From: Peptococcaceae bacterium
Lineage (GTDB): Bacteria > Bacillota > DSM-12270 > Thermacetogeniales > Thermacetogeniaceae
Length of the DNA: 23,024 nucleotides
NCBI GenBank assembly: GCA_003132605.1
Contig: PKYJ01000042.1
Location: 1-23,024, forward strand
Reading direction: 5' to 3'
The notes beneath the pieces were generated by a model, which saw only the letters and a list, made by a program, of their open reading frames with translations, was not told where the DNA came from and searched no databases. The translations under genes were made by a program, and so were the position numbers. The first letter of the stretch is position 1. Each line of letters begins with the position of its first letter. Below, piece after piece: positions 7,935 to 15,964 of the stretch.

Positions 7935-8063
7935 TCAGCGTACTCTGTATAAGGCAGTCTCTTTGCAGCGCCTGATTTTCTCTCTCACCTGCCGGAAGAG
8001 ATCGAAAAGCTCCTCCCGCCCTGGGAGGCGTTGCAACCTGATCAACTCTCGTGACCTGCCCAT
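7935..8063 (-). CDS. small basic protein, 42 aa, upstream of the DUF421 gene
   Basis: ATG 8063 is preceded at eight bases by a perfect GGAGGT, the strongest ribosome binding site in this part of the window. The product (MGRSRELIRLQRLPGREEL, then a Lys/Arg-rich tail with one Cys) looks like a single amphipathic, strongly basic helix with no membrane span. I do not recognise a family. It precedes the DUF421 gene on the same strand and is probably co-transcribed with it. A forespore-type (sigma-G-like) promoter may lie 50 bases upstream. The frame stays open further upstream without a better start. Reality as a gene rests on the ribosome binding site and context. Confidence 0.5.
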   Translation of the reverse strand: MGRSRELIRLQRLPGREELFDLFRQVREKIRRCKETALYRVR

Positions 8064-8113
8064 GACTCTTACCTCCATCTGCAAGATCAGGCCTGTTTTG
8101 CATGCCTTACCCA

Positions 8114-8144
8114 AATTATGGCCGTTTTTACCCCTTTTTATTCC
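8114..8144 (-). promoter_or_regulatory. possible sigma-G-like promoter
   Basis: On the minus strand GGAATA (8139-8144) and CATAATT (8114-8120) are separated by 18 bases, which resembles forespore sigma-G promoters (GNATA, 17-18 bases, CATANTA). It would drive the 42-codon gene and DUF421. Short degenerate motifs like this arise by chance. Confidence 0.25.
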
Positions 8145-8164
8145 CGCGGTGCTCCCCGGGCGCG

Positions 8165-8195
8165 AAAGAGCCACGCTGGTTGTGCGTGGCGCTTT
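8165..8195 (-). terminator. hairpin terminator after fmdB
   Basis: On the minus strand AAAG-C-GCCACGC and GCGTGGC-T-CTTT form an 11-pair stem with one mismatch around a seven-base loop, 30 bases after the fmdB stop. The T-tract is short (CTTT, partly in the stem). Confidence 0.45.
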
Positions 8196-8224
8196 CTACA
8201 ACTACTATTCAACTATTAGATACT

Positions 8225-8557
8225 CTATTGTTTGCCCGCAGCCGGCGTCGGTGTCTTCCCATGCCAGCAGGCGCTGCGCGCGTCCTGGCCTGTCTTGGCC
8301 TCCGGTACCTTCGTCTCCGCCTTGCCGCTAGCAGTCGTCGTCCCGGCGCCCTTCTCTTCAGACTCGCTCAGGCTGGTATTGCTGCGGTGATCCGTACAGT
8401 AGAAGCCCTGGCCCTTGAAGACGATCCCTATATTGCGGGAGATAAGCCTTTGCACAGGCTGTCCGCAGGTCGGGCATACCGTCAGGGCAGACTCCGTAAT
8501 GGGCTGTACAGTTTGAAACCGGCCACACTGGCCACACTGGTATTCATATGTCGGCAT
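8225..8557 (-). CDS. FmdB family zinc ribbon protein
   Basis: A small cytoplasmic protein of 110 residues. The N-terminus MPTYEYQCGQCG with Cys8/Cys11, and a second pair Cys28/Cys31 in CPTCGQPVQRLI, form the FmdB/CxxC zinc ribbon. Family members are named after a putative regulator of formamidase/acetamidase and often end in a poorly conserved tail, as here (Ser/Thr/Lys/Ala-rich from about residue 58). The motif FKGQGFYCTDHR before the tail is also characteristic. The start has GGAGAGGTG upstream, and a near-consensus promoter lies 41 bases before it. It appears to be a single-gene unit with a terminator hairpin. The regulatory role is by family name only. Confidence 0.9.
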   Translation of the reverse strand: MPTYEYQCGQCGRFQTVQPITESALTVCPTCGQPVQRLISRNIGIVFKGQGFYCTDHRSNTSLSESEEKGAGTTTASGKAETKVPEAKTGQDARSACWHGKTPTPAAGKQ

Positions 8558-8597
8558 GCTCGTTCACCTCTCCGTGGTATTTTTTACTCCAGGACAT

Positions 8598-8626
8598 GTT
8601 ATAAGGCTTCTGCCTCAATTTGTCAA
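8598..8626 (-). promoter_or_regulatory. promoter of fmdB
   Basis: On the minus strand a perfect TTGACA (8621-8626) and TATAAC (8598-8603) are separated by exactly 17 bases, a vegetative sigma-A type promoter about 41 bases from the fmdB start. Confidence 0.8.
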
Positions 8627-8900
8627 GCTCATATCCAATTAATTACCATTGTTGGAATGTCCTGTGGCATGATAAAAAAAGATGTCTTGCAAGCATTCCC
8701 AAGAATTGAAGCAAGTCCGCCGTGAGGTTCCGTTGTCTCCCGTTACTGAAGGGTCTGAGTGGAGTGTATCCGATCCGTTTTCATTGGGGGGTGGAACGCC
8801 GATAAGTTCACCCTGGCGCGCAAGCCGCTCAACTACATGGTGGAACACTTCATATCGGGCTACCGCACCGAACTGTTTTCTTGAACCCGTCACTAAAGAT
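8627..8900. other. intergenic stretch with a possible gene relic
   Basis: No intact gene is supported. A plus-strand frame near 8783-8881 translates as protein-like sequence (GGWNADKFTLARKPLNYMVE and on to a TGA) without start or ribosome binding site. It may be the tail of a decayed gene. I do not recognise it. Confidence 0.3.
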
Positions 8901-8940
8901 GAAAAACATGAAGGATTGGGCTGCTAGAGTCCAATCCTTC
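8901..8940 (-). terminator. terminator of the galU-nfu operon
   Basis: On the minus strand GAAGGATTGG and CCAATCCTTC form a perfect ten-base stem with an 11-base loop, followed by ATGTTTTTC. It sits about 57 bases after the nfu stop codon. Confidence 0.7.
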
Positions 8941-8950
8941 CGGCAACGAC

Positions 8951-8992
8951 GAAATCAGGCAAGACCTTTATGAAATCAGGCAAGACCTTTAT
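8951..8992. repeat. 21-bp exact tandem duplication
   Basis: A 21-base unit beginning GAAATCAGGC and ending CCTTTAT occurs twice without a gap, ending four bases before the nfu stop codon. It looks like a recent slippage duplication. In the minus-strand operon it would lie in the 3'-UTR. Confidence 0.85.
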
Positions 8993-8996
8993 GAAG

Positions 8997-9221
8997 TTAC
9001 TTGATCGCAATTACTTGCGTCACGCCCGGGACCTGCTCTTTGAGAATCCGTTCAATCCCATTCTTCAAAGTGAGCGTAGACATGGGGCAACCACCGCAGG
9101 CCCCCGTGAGACGCACTTGAACCACGCCATCGTCGGCCACATCGACAAACTCCACATCTCCGCCATCGCGCTGCAACATCGGACGAACTTTGTTCAGCGC
9201 TGCTTCAACCTGTTCACGCAT
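8997..9221 (-). CDS. NifU-like C-terminal domain protein (Nfu-type Fe-S carrier)
   Basis: A 74-residue stand-alone NifU C-terminal domain. The start [20 protein letters not shown], the central GDVEFVDV, and the cluster-binding CxxC in [13 protein letters not shown] (Cys42, Cys45) are all present, so it can hold or pass a [4Fe-4S] cluster between two subunits. Length and motif spacing are normal for this short class of clostridial Nfu proteins. The ATG lies two bases after the galU stop codon, with GAGGGG upstream inside the galU end, so the two genes are translationally close and form an operon that ends at the terminator downstream. There is no metabolic link to GalU; the pairing is probably a matter of expression only. 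Confidence 0.92.
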   Translation of the reverse strand: MREQVEAALNKVRPMLQRDGGDVEFVDVADDGVVQVRLTGACGGCPMSTLTLKNGIERILKEQVPGVTQVIAIK

Positions 9222-9223
9222 TC

Positions 9224-10201
9224 TTACCGCACCCCTCTCGTGTTGTATTTAGAAACAGCAACCTGTTCATCGCTTCCCACAGATATTTTTTCCTGTTCGA
9301 ACTCCTGGACTACCTCCATCAGAAAGCTGCCGAAGCTGGCGGCCAACTCCGGCCGCTCCAGGGCAAAATGCACGGTAGCCTTCAGAAAACCCAGCTTGTC
9401 TCCAACGTCGTATCTGACCCCCTCAAACAGGTAAGCGTGGATCGGCTGCATCCTCAACAGTGACCGCAGGGCGTCGGTCAACTGGATCTCGCCGCTGGCT
9501 CCCGGTAGAGTGGCGCCGAGGATGTCAAAGATCTCCGGAGTGATGATGTAGCGGCCGATCACCGCATAGCGGGATGGGGCATCCTCTACCGCCGGTTTTT
9601 CCACCAGGTCCCGGACTCTGATCAGGCGTTTGTTGACAGCTTTTGCTGCGCTGACATCCTCCAGATCCGCCGGGTCAATGATCCCGTACTTTTTTACATC
9701 CGGGAGCGGCACCTGCTGTACAGCCAAAATAGTGCTCCCGCACTCCTCATAAACGTCTAGCAACTGCCGCAAACAGGGCACCCGGGACTCGATCAAGTCG
9801 TCCCCCAGCAGCACCGCAAAAGGCTCATCGCCAACAAACTTGCGTGCGCAGTAGACCGCATGGCCCAGACCCCGGGCCTCCTTCTGACGTACGAAGTGGA
9901 TATCCACCATGTTGGATATGTCTTCAACCAGTTGGATCAGGTCATAATCGCCCTTCTCCCGGAGCACTGCTTCCAGTTCCACAGCCCGGTCGAAGTGGTC
10001 CTCGATCGCCCGCTTGTTCTTCCCGGTAACGATGATGATGTCCTCGATACCAGACGCTACGGCCTCTTCGACAATATACTGGATCGAGGGTTTGTCTACA
10101 ATCGGCAGCATCTCTTTGGGCTGGGCCTTGGTTGCCGGGAGAAAACGGGTGCCCCACCCCGCCGCCGGGATGATCGCCTTTCTGACAGGCTTATGTGACA
10201 A
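9224..10201 (-). CDS. galU: UTP-glucose-1-phosphate uridylyltransferase
   Basis: A cytoplasmic nucleotidyltransferase making UDP-glucose from UTP and glucose 1-phosphate, for cell-surface polysaccharides and glycolipids. It has 325 residues; bacterial GalU is usually near 290-300, and the extra length is a short C-terminal tail. Signature segments in order: [20 protein letters not shown] (10-29), [44 protein letters not shown] and the YAVIGRYI region. The start is a TTG at 10201 with GGGAG about 11 bases before it; no ATG is available near the conserved N-terminus. It is followed at two bases by nfu. The phosphohexomutase encoded 2.3 kb downstream would supply its substrate. Confidence 0.95.
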   Translation of the reverse strand: MSHKPVRKAIIPAAGWGTRFLPATKAQPKEMLPIVDKPSIQYIVEEAVASGIEDIIIVTGKNKRAIEDHFDRAVELEAVLREKGDYDLIQLVEDISNMVDIHFVRQKEARGLGHAVYCARKFVGDEPFAVLLGDDLIESRVPCLRQLLDVYEECGSTILAVQQVPLPDVKKYGIIDPADLEDVSAAKAVNKRLIRVRDLVEKPAVEDAPSRYAVIGRYIITPEIFDILGATLPGASGEIQLTDALRSLLRMQPIHAYLFEGVRYDVGDKLGFLKATVHFALERPELAASFGSFLMEVVQEFEQEKISVGSDEQVAVSKYNTRGVR

Positions 10202-10315
10202 CTACTACACTCTCCCATCGGATCAAATGGTTCAGTTCAAAAAGGCAATACCATATATTTCGAGATCGACCGCCAATCTCCTTCCTTGGCACTGGGACCA
10301 TAGAGACGGCGGGTT

Positions 10316-10645
10316 TCACTGGAACATTTCGTGAATCCCGAGCAGGATCAGCATCACGCCTGTGGCGGGGCTCAAACCCAGCATGCCGGCGGCAAAGCCG
10401 TTGGCCAGGTTATTCAGGGTCAGGGCCAGGCCGAGCACAGCGGCCCCACCTGCCTCGATGCAGCCGGAATAATCCCGGTCCGCCCGCCCTGGATCGCTGA
10501 TCAGTTGCCTCAGCTCCTTCAGCCAGCTCAGGCAGCCACCCCCACCTCCGGCCTCGCGCCTTCCACGTCCCTTTTCAGCAGGGCTTTCCTGCCGGAAGGA
10601 CTGGATAAGCACGTAGAGGCCGGCGATAATGATGATGCCGCCGGA
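10316..10645 (-). pseudogene. ytaF: decayed YtaF-type sporulation membrane protein
   Basis: The translation carries the middle of YtaF: a span GGIIIIAGLYVLIQSF, a loop, LISDPGRADRDYSGCIEAG, then GLALTLNNLANGFAAGMLGL. It lacks the N-terminal two to three spans (about 80 residues). After GLSPA it jumps straight to the normal C-terminal span (TGVMLILLGIHEMF), so about 45 internal residues are missing too. Upstream the frame continues only into sequence overlapping the preceding gene, with no start or ribosome binding site. Intact YtaF is about 210 residues. The two deletions make this a relic. YtaF is a membrane protein of sporulating Firmicutes, which supports the host assignment. Family identification is from remembered alignment. 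Confidence 0.65.
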
Positions 10646-10664
10646 CGCTGGCTTCGGACCTCTT

Positions 10665-11030
10665 TTATTCCGGGGTCTCCGGATCTGGAATAGCCTGCTC
10701 TTTTTCAAAGCGAGCCTCGGCCACCACGTCCGACAGGGACTCCTGGGCCTCGGCAAAGCCGGACTTGATCCTATCTGCCAAATCAGTCAGGCTCTGCATC
10801 GCCGATGCCAGGGCCGGCTTCATGGCCGGCTTCATGGCCGGCCACAGGGCGGCCGCCGCCAGGGCCACAGCCGCTCCCAGTAGGAAAGCCTTGGTTTCCG
10901 GAGCGCCCAGCAGTTTGCCGGGGCTTGTCCTGGGCGCGTCATCCCTCGCTGTCACACCATTGTCAGCCAGTTGGCGCCGCACCTCCTCCCGAATGATCCG
11001 GGCCAGTTCCGTTTCCAGGTTATCAGCCAT
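10665..11030 (-). CDS. single-span DUF5132-like protein coupled to the P-type ATPase
   Basis: A 121-residue protein. The first 45 residues are charged (MADNLETELARIIREEVRRQ). One hydrophobic span follows (about 48-62, AFLLGAAVALAAAALWP), then WPAMKPAMKPALASAM and a Glu/Lys-rich amphipathic helix. This layout resembles the DUF5132 proteins found beside HMA-type ATPase genes. The repeat MKPAMKPA comes from an in-frame 12-bp tandem duplication. Its ATG lies inside the end of the ATPase gene (overlap of eight bases, ATGGCTGA), and the AAAGGAGG site is in the ATPase coding sequence, so translation is coupled. It is probably a partner or membrane scaffold of the pump; this role is inferred. Confidence 0.7.
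   Translation of the reverse strand: MADNLETELARIIREEVRRQLADNGVTARDDAPRTSPGKLLGAPETKAFLLGAAVALAAAALWPAMKPAMKPALASAMQSLTDLADRIKSGFAEAQESLSDVVAEARFEKEQAIPDPETPE
10812..10841. repeat. 12-bp in-frame tandem repeat
   Basis: GGCCGGCTTCAT occurs twice followed by a partial third copy, encoding the MKPA duplication just after the membrane span of the 121-residue protein. The length is a multiple of three, so the frame is kept. Confidence 0.8.
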
Positions 11031-14000
11031 CTAGTTGTACTCCTCCTTTAGTAAGAGACAATTTACTCAAAGACGCCACTCTTTCCACCAGAAAATCCAG
11101 GACAGCCGGGAACAGGATCAACGGCGCCGACCCGGCCCAATCGCCCAAGGACAGCGCCCTGGTGCCAAATAGTCGCTGCCCGAACGGCAGGTAGATGGAC
11201 AGGGCCAGCAACCCCACCGAAACCGCCGATGCTCCGGTAAGCATCGTTGACGGCAGGCCCTTGGGACGGCAGGCCAGGGCATAGACGATCTGCTGGGCGG
11301 TCAGCCCCCCGAAGGCCAGCGTCCGGGCGGTGGTCAGATCCGTGGTCTGCAGCAGGCGCCGGTAGGCCAGCAGCACTGTCAATCCGCTGCTCAGACCGGT
11401 TACCATCAACCGGCGGTTAAAATCGGGGTTCAATAGGTGCATGCCCTGACGGGTGCGTTGCGGCGGCTGCCGCATCACATCCGGATCCGGTGGAGAAACG
11501 CTCAAAGCAATGGCCGGCAGGCCGTCGCCGATCAGGTTGATCCAGAGCAGTTGCAAGGGCAGCAGAGGCAGCGGCAGCCCCAGGAAGACCGCTCCCAGCA
11601 TCAGAACCACCTCGCCGGCGTTAGTACCCAGCAAGTACTGCAGGCTGCGCCGGATGTTCCGGTAGGTACCGCGCCCCTCCTCCACTGCCGCCACGATGGT
11701 GGTGAAGTTGTCATCACTGAGCACCAGGCTGGCTGCCTCCCGGGTGACGTCGGTTCCGATCTTGCCCATGGCAATCCCGATGTCCGCCTCCTTGACTGCC
11801 GGGGCGTCGTTGGCGCCATCGCCGGTCATGACCACTACCTCGCCTAGGCCCTTCAAGCTCTTGACGATATCGTACTTGTGGCGGGGCAGCACCTGGGCAA
11901 ACACCTTGGTCATGGAAGCCAGCTTGGCCAGTTGGGCAGCTTCCATGCCATCCAACTCCGCTCCGGTGAGCACCGGATCCCCAGGGGCCATGAGGCCCAA
12001 CTCCAGAGCGATCGCCCGGGCCGTGGCCGGATGGTCGCCGGTTATCATCTTCACCTCGATACCCGCCTGGCGGCAGGTGGCCAGGGCCTGGCCGACCTCC
12101 GGGCGCGGCGGGTCATGCATGGCAATAAGGCCGGCAAAGGCCATGTTTCTTTCCAGCTCTTCGTCGCTCGCCTGCTCCAGTTCAGTTGCGGTGATCCGCT
12201 TGTAGGATACCGCCAGCACCCGCAGCGCCTGCTCCGACAGCCCCTGAGTCTGCTGCTGGTAGAAGAGGCGCATGGTGGGAAAGAGGGTTATCTCCTTGCC
12301 CCCTTCCCGGAAGAGCCTGCACCTTTTCAGGATCGCCTCCGGCGCCCCCTTGGCGAAGACCCAGGCCTCTCCATCCTGATCGGTGCAGGCGACCAGCATG
12401 CACCGGCGATTGCTGTCAAAGGGTATCATCCGCTCTATCCGATACCGCTGTTTCAACTCGTCCTGCCAGAGGCCGGCCTTGGCCGCCGCCACCAGCAGCG
12501 CCCCTTCAGTCGGGTCGCCGGTGATCTGCCAGGCGTCGTCGTCGGACTGCGGCGGTGTCAGCCGGGCATCGTTGCACAGGGAAGACGCCAGCAAAGCCAG
12601 CCGCAGACCCTCGTCAACACCCCGGCACCCGTCGGATATGAAGTTGCCTTGCGGGTTGTAGCCGTCGCCGGTCACTGACCACCAGCGGTCGGTGTAGATG
12701 ACCCGCACCGTCATCTGGTTCTGGGTCAGGGTTCCGGTCTTGTCGCAGCAGATCACGGTGGCGCAGCCCAGGGTTTCCACCACTGCCAACCGGCGCACGA
12801 TCGCCCGACGCCGGGCCATACGCTGCACCCCCACCGCCAGAGCCACCGTGGCAATGGCGGGCAGCCCCTCGGGAATGGCGGCCACCGCCAGGCTGGCGCC
12901 GCTTAGCAGCATCTCCACCATGCTACGGCCCCGCAGCAGGCCGCTGACTACCAGGACGGCGCAGGCGCCCAGGGAATACTGCATGATGCGCGACCCCACC
13001 TCGCCCAGGTTCTGTTGGAGAGGTGTCTGCTGGGGGCGGCTCTCCTTGAGCATGGCCGCAATCAGCCCCATCTGGGTGTTCATGCCGGTGGCAAAGACCA
13101 TGGCCCTGGCGCGGCCGCGGGTGATGTTGGTGCCCATGAACAGGCAGGCACTGCTTCCGCCCGCCTGGTGGCTCTTGGAGACCGGGTAGGACTCGCCGGT
13201 CAGGCAGGATTCGTCCACGTCCAGGTCCCATTCGGAGAGCAGACGAAGGTCAGCCGGGACCTTGTCCCCGCTCCGCAGCAGCACCACATCCCCGGGGACC
13301 AGCATGGCGGCAGGGATCTCCTGCTCCGCACCTTCCCTGATCACGCTGGCAACCGGAACCTGCATGTTGCGCAGGGCCATGATCGATTGCTCCGCCTTGC
13401 TCTCCTGGAAGGCGCCCAACAGGGCGTTCACGGCTACGATGGCCAGGATGCTGGCAGCATCCCCCAGGTGGCCTAAAAAGGCGTTGACCACCGAGGCCCC
13501 GGTGAGCAGTTGCACCAGTTGGTTATCCATCTGCTCCCGGATCCGGGACCAGAAGCTTAAAGCCTCCGGTTCCACCAACACGTTCTGCCGGTATAACTGC
13601 AGCCGCCGTTCCACCTCGCCGGAGGACAGGCCATCGGCCGGGTTTGCCTGCAGAGTTTCCAGCAGGGCCGGCAGGTCCAGGGTGGGCACATCCGGCACCT
13701 GGACGACTTGGACGCCATCTCCGGCCAGTGGGACCACTTTCTCCAGGGCAGCAGTGGCCTGCTCGCTATCGGGCCGCATCTCTTCTTCGGCCTGCTCCTC
13801 TACCCAGCGCAGGCGTCCGGCGTTGATCAACAGAATGAGGCTCAGGATCTTCTGCCCGAACATGGCTGACGTGGCGTTGAATACTTTCAGGAAAGCCAGT
13901 CCGATGCCGATCACGTTGCCGGCCCGGGTCAGCAGCAGGTTCTGGATGTAGATCTCCCGGGCCTGTTTGGCCAACCGGAAGATATCGGCGATGCGCCCCG

Positions 14001-15759
14001 GATCAGCCTGCAGCGAATACATGTCTGCCGAGGTCAGGGGAGCACCCAGGGCCAGGCTGAAATCCGACTGCGCCATGGCTTCCACGTCAACCTGGCTGGA
14101 GCCGATGGTCATCACCAGGCGCCCGCTGTCCTTCAACTCCTTGACGATTGCCGCTTTTCCCCCAGGAGTCATCCTGGCATGCCAATGCTCCACACCCAGG
14201 CGTCCGGCCAGGAACTCCGTGTATTCCTCGCCGGAGCTGCTCAACAGGACCTGCCTGGTGATCCCCAGTACCCGCAGCATCTCGATTGTCTGCTCCACAT
14301 TCTCCCGCACCTGCTCCTCAACCGCCATCAATCCCACCGGGTGTCCGTCCACCACGATGTAATAAGGTAGCAGACCAAGCTGTTCATAGCGCAGGGCGCT
14401 TGCCTTGCAGTGATCGCAGGCAATCCGTGCCCGCCGCAGCGTGGAACGGGGACCGATCAGCAACTTTTGCTGGTCAACTACCGCCCTCACCGCTCCGCCA
14501 GCCAGCAATTCGGCACGCCGCGCCCGCGGCGGCTGGATCCCCTGTTCCTGAACCTGGCGCCACAGGGCCGGGCTCATCGGATGCGTCACTTCCCGGTAGG
14601 CGGCCGCCGCCAATCCGAGCAAACGTTCAACCGGGTAGGCCTGGTCAATCGCATGGAAGTCCTTGACCACGGGCCCCGCTGAGAAGATCCGGGCCTCACA
14701 CCAGACAACCGTATCCAGGGACGGCAGAGCCAGCAGGTGCCGTCCGTCGCCGAGCAGATAGCCGTTCTCGTTGACATGGCGCTGGCCGGTCAACGACACG
14801 GTGGACTCGGCCAGCTTGACCGCAGCCGGCACTCCCGCTACCAGCATGGCCAGGGCCTGTTGGAAATCGCGCCGCAAAAAATAAACACCACCAGCCAACG
14901 CCAGGGTCAGCTTGGTGGTGTTCTCGATCTGCGCGGACAACCGCCCGGCATCGGCGGGCGGCAGGGATGCCTGCCTGAGATCGATTGACTGCTCCTCGGC
15001 CAGGTCCAGGTAGTTGGCTTTGGCCTTAGCCAACGCCACCTTTTCCGCAACATTCAGCGTCTCGGTAAGGAACAGGACGATCACCCCGGGCATGCTTTCA
15101 CGCGCCAGCATCAGGGCAAAGGAGGCAGCAGCCAGCAGCAGGTCGGTATTCAAAACCTGGCCGCGACCGGCCACTCTTATGCCCCGTTTCAACACCGGGT
15201 AGCCGGCCAGAACGCTGACCAGGGCCGCCATGTTGATGATCTGGGGCGACTTTGACAACGGGGAAACCCCCCGCACTACACGTCTCAAGGAGAGGGCTCC
15301 CAGCAGCAGGCCGGCGCCCGCCAGGCGCAGCACATCCCCGGTATGATCGGCCTGCCCGGACACAGCCCGTCCGGCCACGGCAGGCACCCGCCTGTCCGGG
15401 CTTACCCCCCGCCGGTTGTCGCTCCCGATAAAGTGCCGGTGCAGTGTCCGCGCCTGGTCCCCCTGACCCGGCAATGCCGGGCGCGTCGGGGGCGATGCCA
15501 TAGAGGAGGCCGCAGCCTCTCCCACATGCTCGATCAACTCCGCCTCGCCGAGTATGGCCGGGCGGTACAGGATCAACAGGCTGCCGGTGAGAGAGTTCGC
15601 CTGGACTGAAGTGATTGCAGGATGCTGCTGCAGCAGTTCACATAAAGATGCCCGGGACAGGCGCCCCGATTTCAGTCCCGCCAACTGCAAGCGTAGTCGG
15701 CCCGGCAGGCGGTGGCGTACCGACAACAATTCTCCTTCTTTTACCAAAAAAATCACCAT
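11023..15759 (-). CDS. tandem P-type ATPase: degenerate P1B half fused to a P2A (Ca-type) pump, CtpI-like
   Basis: A 1578-residue membrane protein, about twice the usual pump length and close to mycobacterial CtpI. Residues 13-65 form an HMA-like domain (VRHRLPGRLRLQL) without CxxC. Residues 145-650 resemble a P1B pump that is dead: CPC is replaced by GVP (near 309), DKTGT by CEARI (Cys354 at the Asp site), the hinge is degenerate (TIGSSQVDVEAM), and the actuator domain is missing. Residues 690-1570 are a complete P2A pump: TGES (854-857), PEGLP (963-967), DKTGT with Asp1006, TGDGANDAP (1312-1320). SERCA site residues E309, N768, E771, N796 and D800 correspond to E964, N1380, E1383, N1408 and D1412; T799 is Gly1411. 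The ATG lacks a ribosome binding site; TTG at 15726 has GAAGGAG and may be the true start. Ion specificity is unproven, Ca2+ most likely. Confidence 0.9.
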   Translation of the reverse strand: MVIFLVKEGELLSVRHRLPGRLRLQLAGLKSGRLSRASLCELLQQHPAITSVQANSLTGSLLILYRPAILGEAELIEHVGEAAASSMASPPTRPALPGQGDQARTLHRHFIGSDNRRGVSPDRRVPAVAGRAVSGQADHTGDVLRLAGAGLLLGALSLRRVVRGVSPLSKSPQIINMAALVSVLAGYPVLKRGIRVAGRGQVLNTDLLLAAASFALMLARESMPGVIVLFLTETLNVAEKVALAKAKANYLDLAEEQSIDLRQASLPPADAGRLSAQIENTTKLTLALAGGVYFLRRDFQQALAMLVAGVPAAVKLAESTVSLTGQRHVNENGYLLGDGRHLLALPSLDTVVWCEARIFSAGPVVKDFHAIDQAYPVERLLGLAAAAYREVTHPMSPALWRQVQEQGIQPPRARRAELLAGGAVRAVVDQQKLLIGPRSTLRRARIACDHCKASALRYEQLGLLPYYIVVDGHPVGLMAVEEQVRENVEQTIEMLRVLGITRQVLLSSSGEEYTEFLAGRLGVEHWHARMTPGGKAAIVKELKDSGRLVMTIGSSQVDVEAMAQSDFSLALGAPLTSADMYSLQADPGRIADIFRLAKQAREIYIQNLLLTRAGNVIGIGLAFLKVFNATSAMFGQKILSLILLINAGRLRWVEEQAEEEMRPDSEQATAALEKVVPLAGDGVQVVQVPDVPTLDLPALLETLQANPADGLSSGEVERRLQLYRQNVLVEPEALSFWSRIREQMDNQLVQLLTGASVVNAFLGHLGDAASILAIVAVNALLGAFQESKAEQSIMALRNMQVPVASVIREGAEQEIPAAMLVPGDVVLLRSGDKVPADLRLLSEWDLDVDESCLTGESYPVSKSHQAGGSSACLFMGTNITRGRARAMVFATGMNTQMGLIAAMLKESRPQQTPLQQNLGEVGSRIMQYSLGACAVLVVSGLLRGRSMVEMLLSGASLAVAAIPEGLPAIATVALAVGVQRMARRRAIVRRLAVVETLGCATVICCDKTGTLTQNQMTVRVIYTDRWWSVTGDGYNPQGNFISDGCRGVDEGLRLALLASSLCNDARLTPPQSDDDAWQITGDPTEGALLVAAAKAGLWQDELKQRYRIERMIPFDSNRRCMLVACTDQDGEAWVFAKGAPEAILKRCRLFREGGKEITLFPTMRLFYQQQTQGLSEQALRVLAVSYKRITATELEQASDEELERNMAFAGLIAMHDPPRPEVGQALATCRQAGIEVKMITGDHPATARAIALELGLMAPGDPVLTGAELDGMEAAQLAKLASMTKVFAQVLPRHKYDIVKSLKGLGEVVVMTGDGANDAPAVKEADIGIAMGKIGTDVTREAASLVLSDDNFTTIVAAVEEGRGTYRNIRRSLQYLLGTNAGEVVLMLGAVFLGLPLPLLPLQLLWINLIGDGLPAIALSVSPPDPDVMRQPPQRTRQGMHLLNPDFNRRLMVTGLSSGLTVLLAYRRLLQTTDLTTARTLAFGGLTAQQIVYALACRPKGLPSTMLTGASAVSVGLLALSIYLPFGQRLFGTRALSLGDWAGSAPLILFPAVLDFLVERVASLSKLSLTKGGVQLDG

Positions 15760-15791
15760 GTTGTATAAATTGTGTAAATGAGACGCTACTG

Positions 15792-15814
15792 CCCACGCTT
15801 CGCTAGAAGCGGGG
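15792..15814. other. hairpin resembling an IS200/IS605-type end
   Basis: CCC-A-CGCTTC-GCTA-GAAGCG-GGG forms a nine-pair stem with one bulged A, followed by ACTTCTGTC. Such hairpins flank IS200/IS605 and TnpB elements. No transposase is nearby, so at most it is a relic. It lies in the 205-base gap between the divergent ATPase and 78-residue protein genes. Confidence 0.35.
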
Positions 15815-15877
15815 ACTTCTGTCGAGTCGTGTTAAAAATTTGGGTCCAGGGCAGACTAGGAATGGCAACTAGGAATA

Positions 15878-15906
15878 TTGATTTCCCAACGTGCTTGAAT
15901 TATACT
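15878..15906 (+). promoter_or_regulatory. promoter of the 78-residue protein gene
   Basis: TTGATT (15878-15883) and TATACT (15901-15906) are separated by exactly 17 bases, a strong vegetative promoter, with transcription expected to start near 15913 and the gene starting at 15965. Confidence 0.7.
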
Positions 15907-15964
15907 AAATATCTTTATCCGTCCCACTTTGTAAAGTTATACCAGGAAAGGATGGTGTCACAAA

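Noticed and set aside
8639..8893. 84-codon minus-strand frame between fmdB and nfu
   Set aside because: It contains the fmdB upstream region, has no ribosome binding site, and its product has no recognisable features.
11437..13476. Several plus-strand frames of 130-270 codons within the ATPase gene
   Set aside because: All are antisense to conserved pump motifs. Composition (Arg/Pro/Gln-rich) and lack of start signals mark them as shadows.
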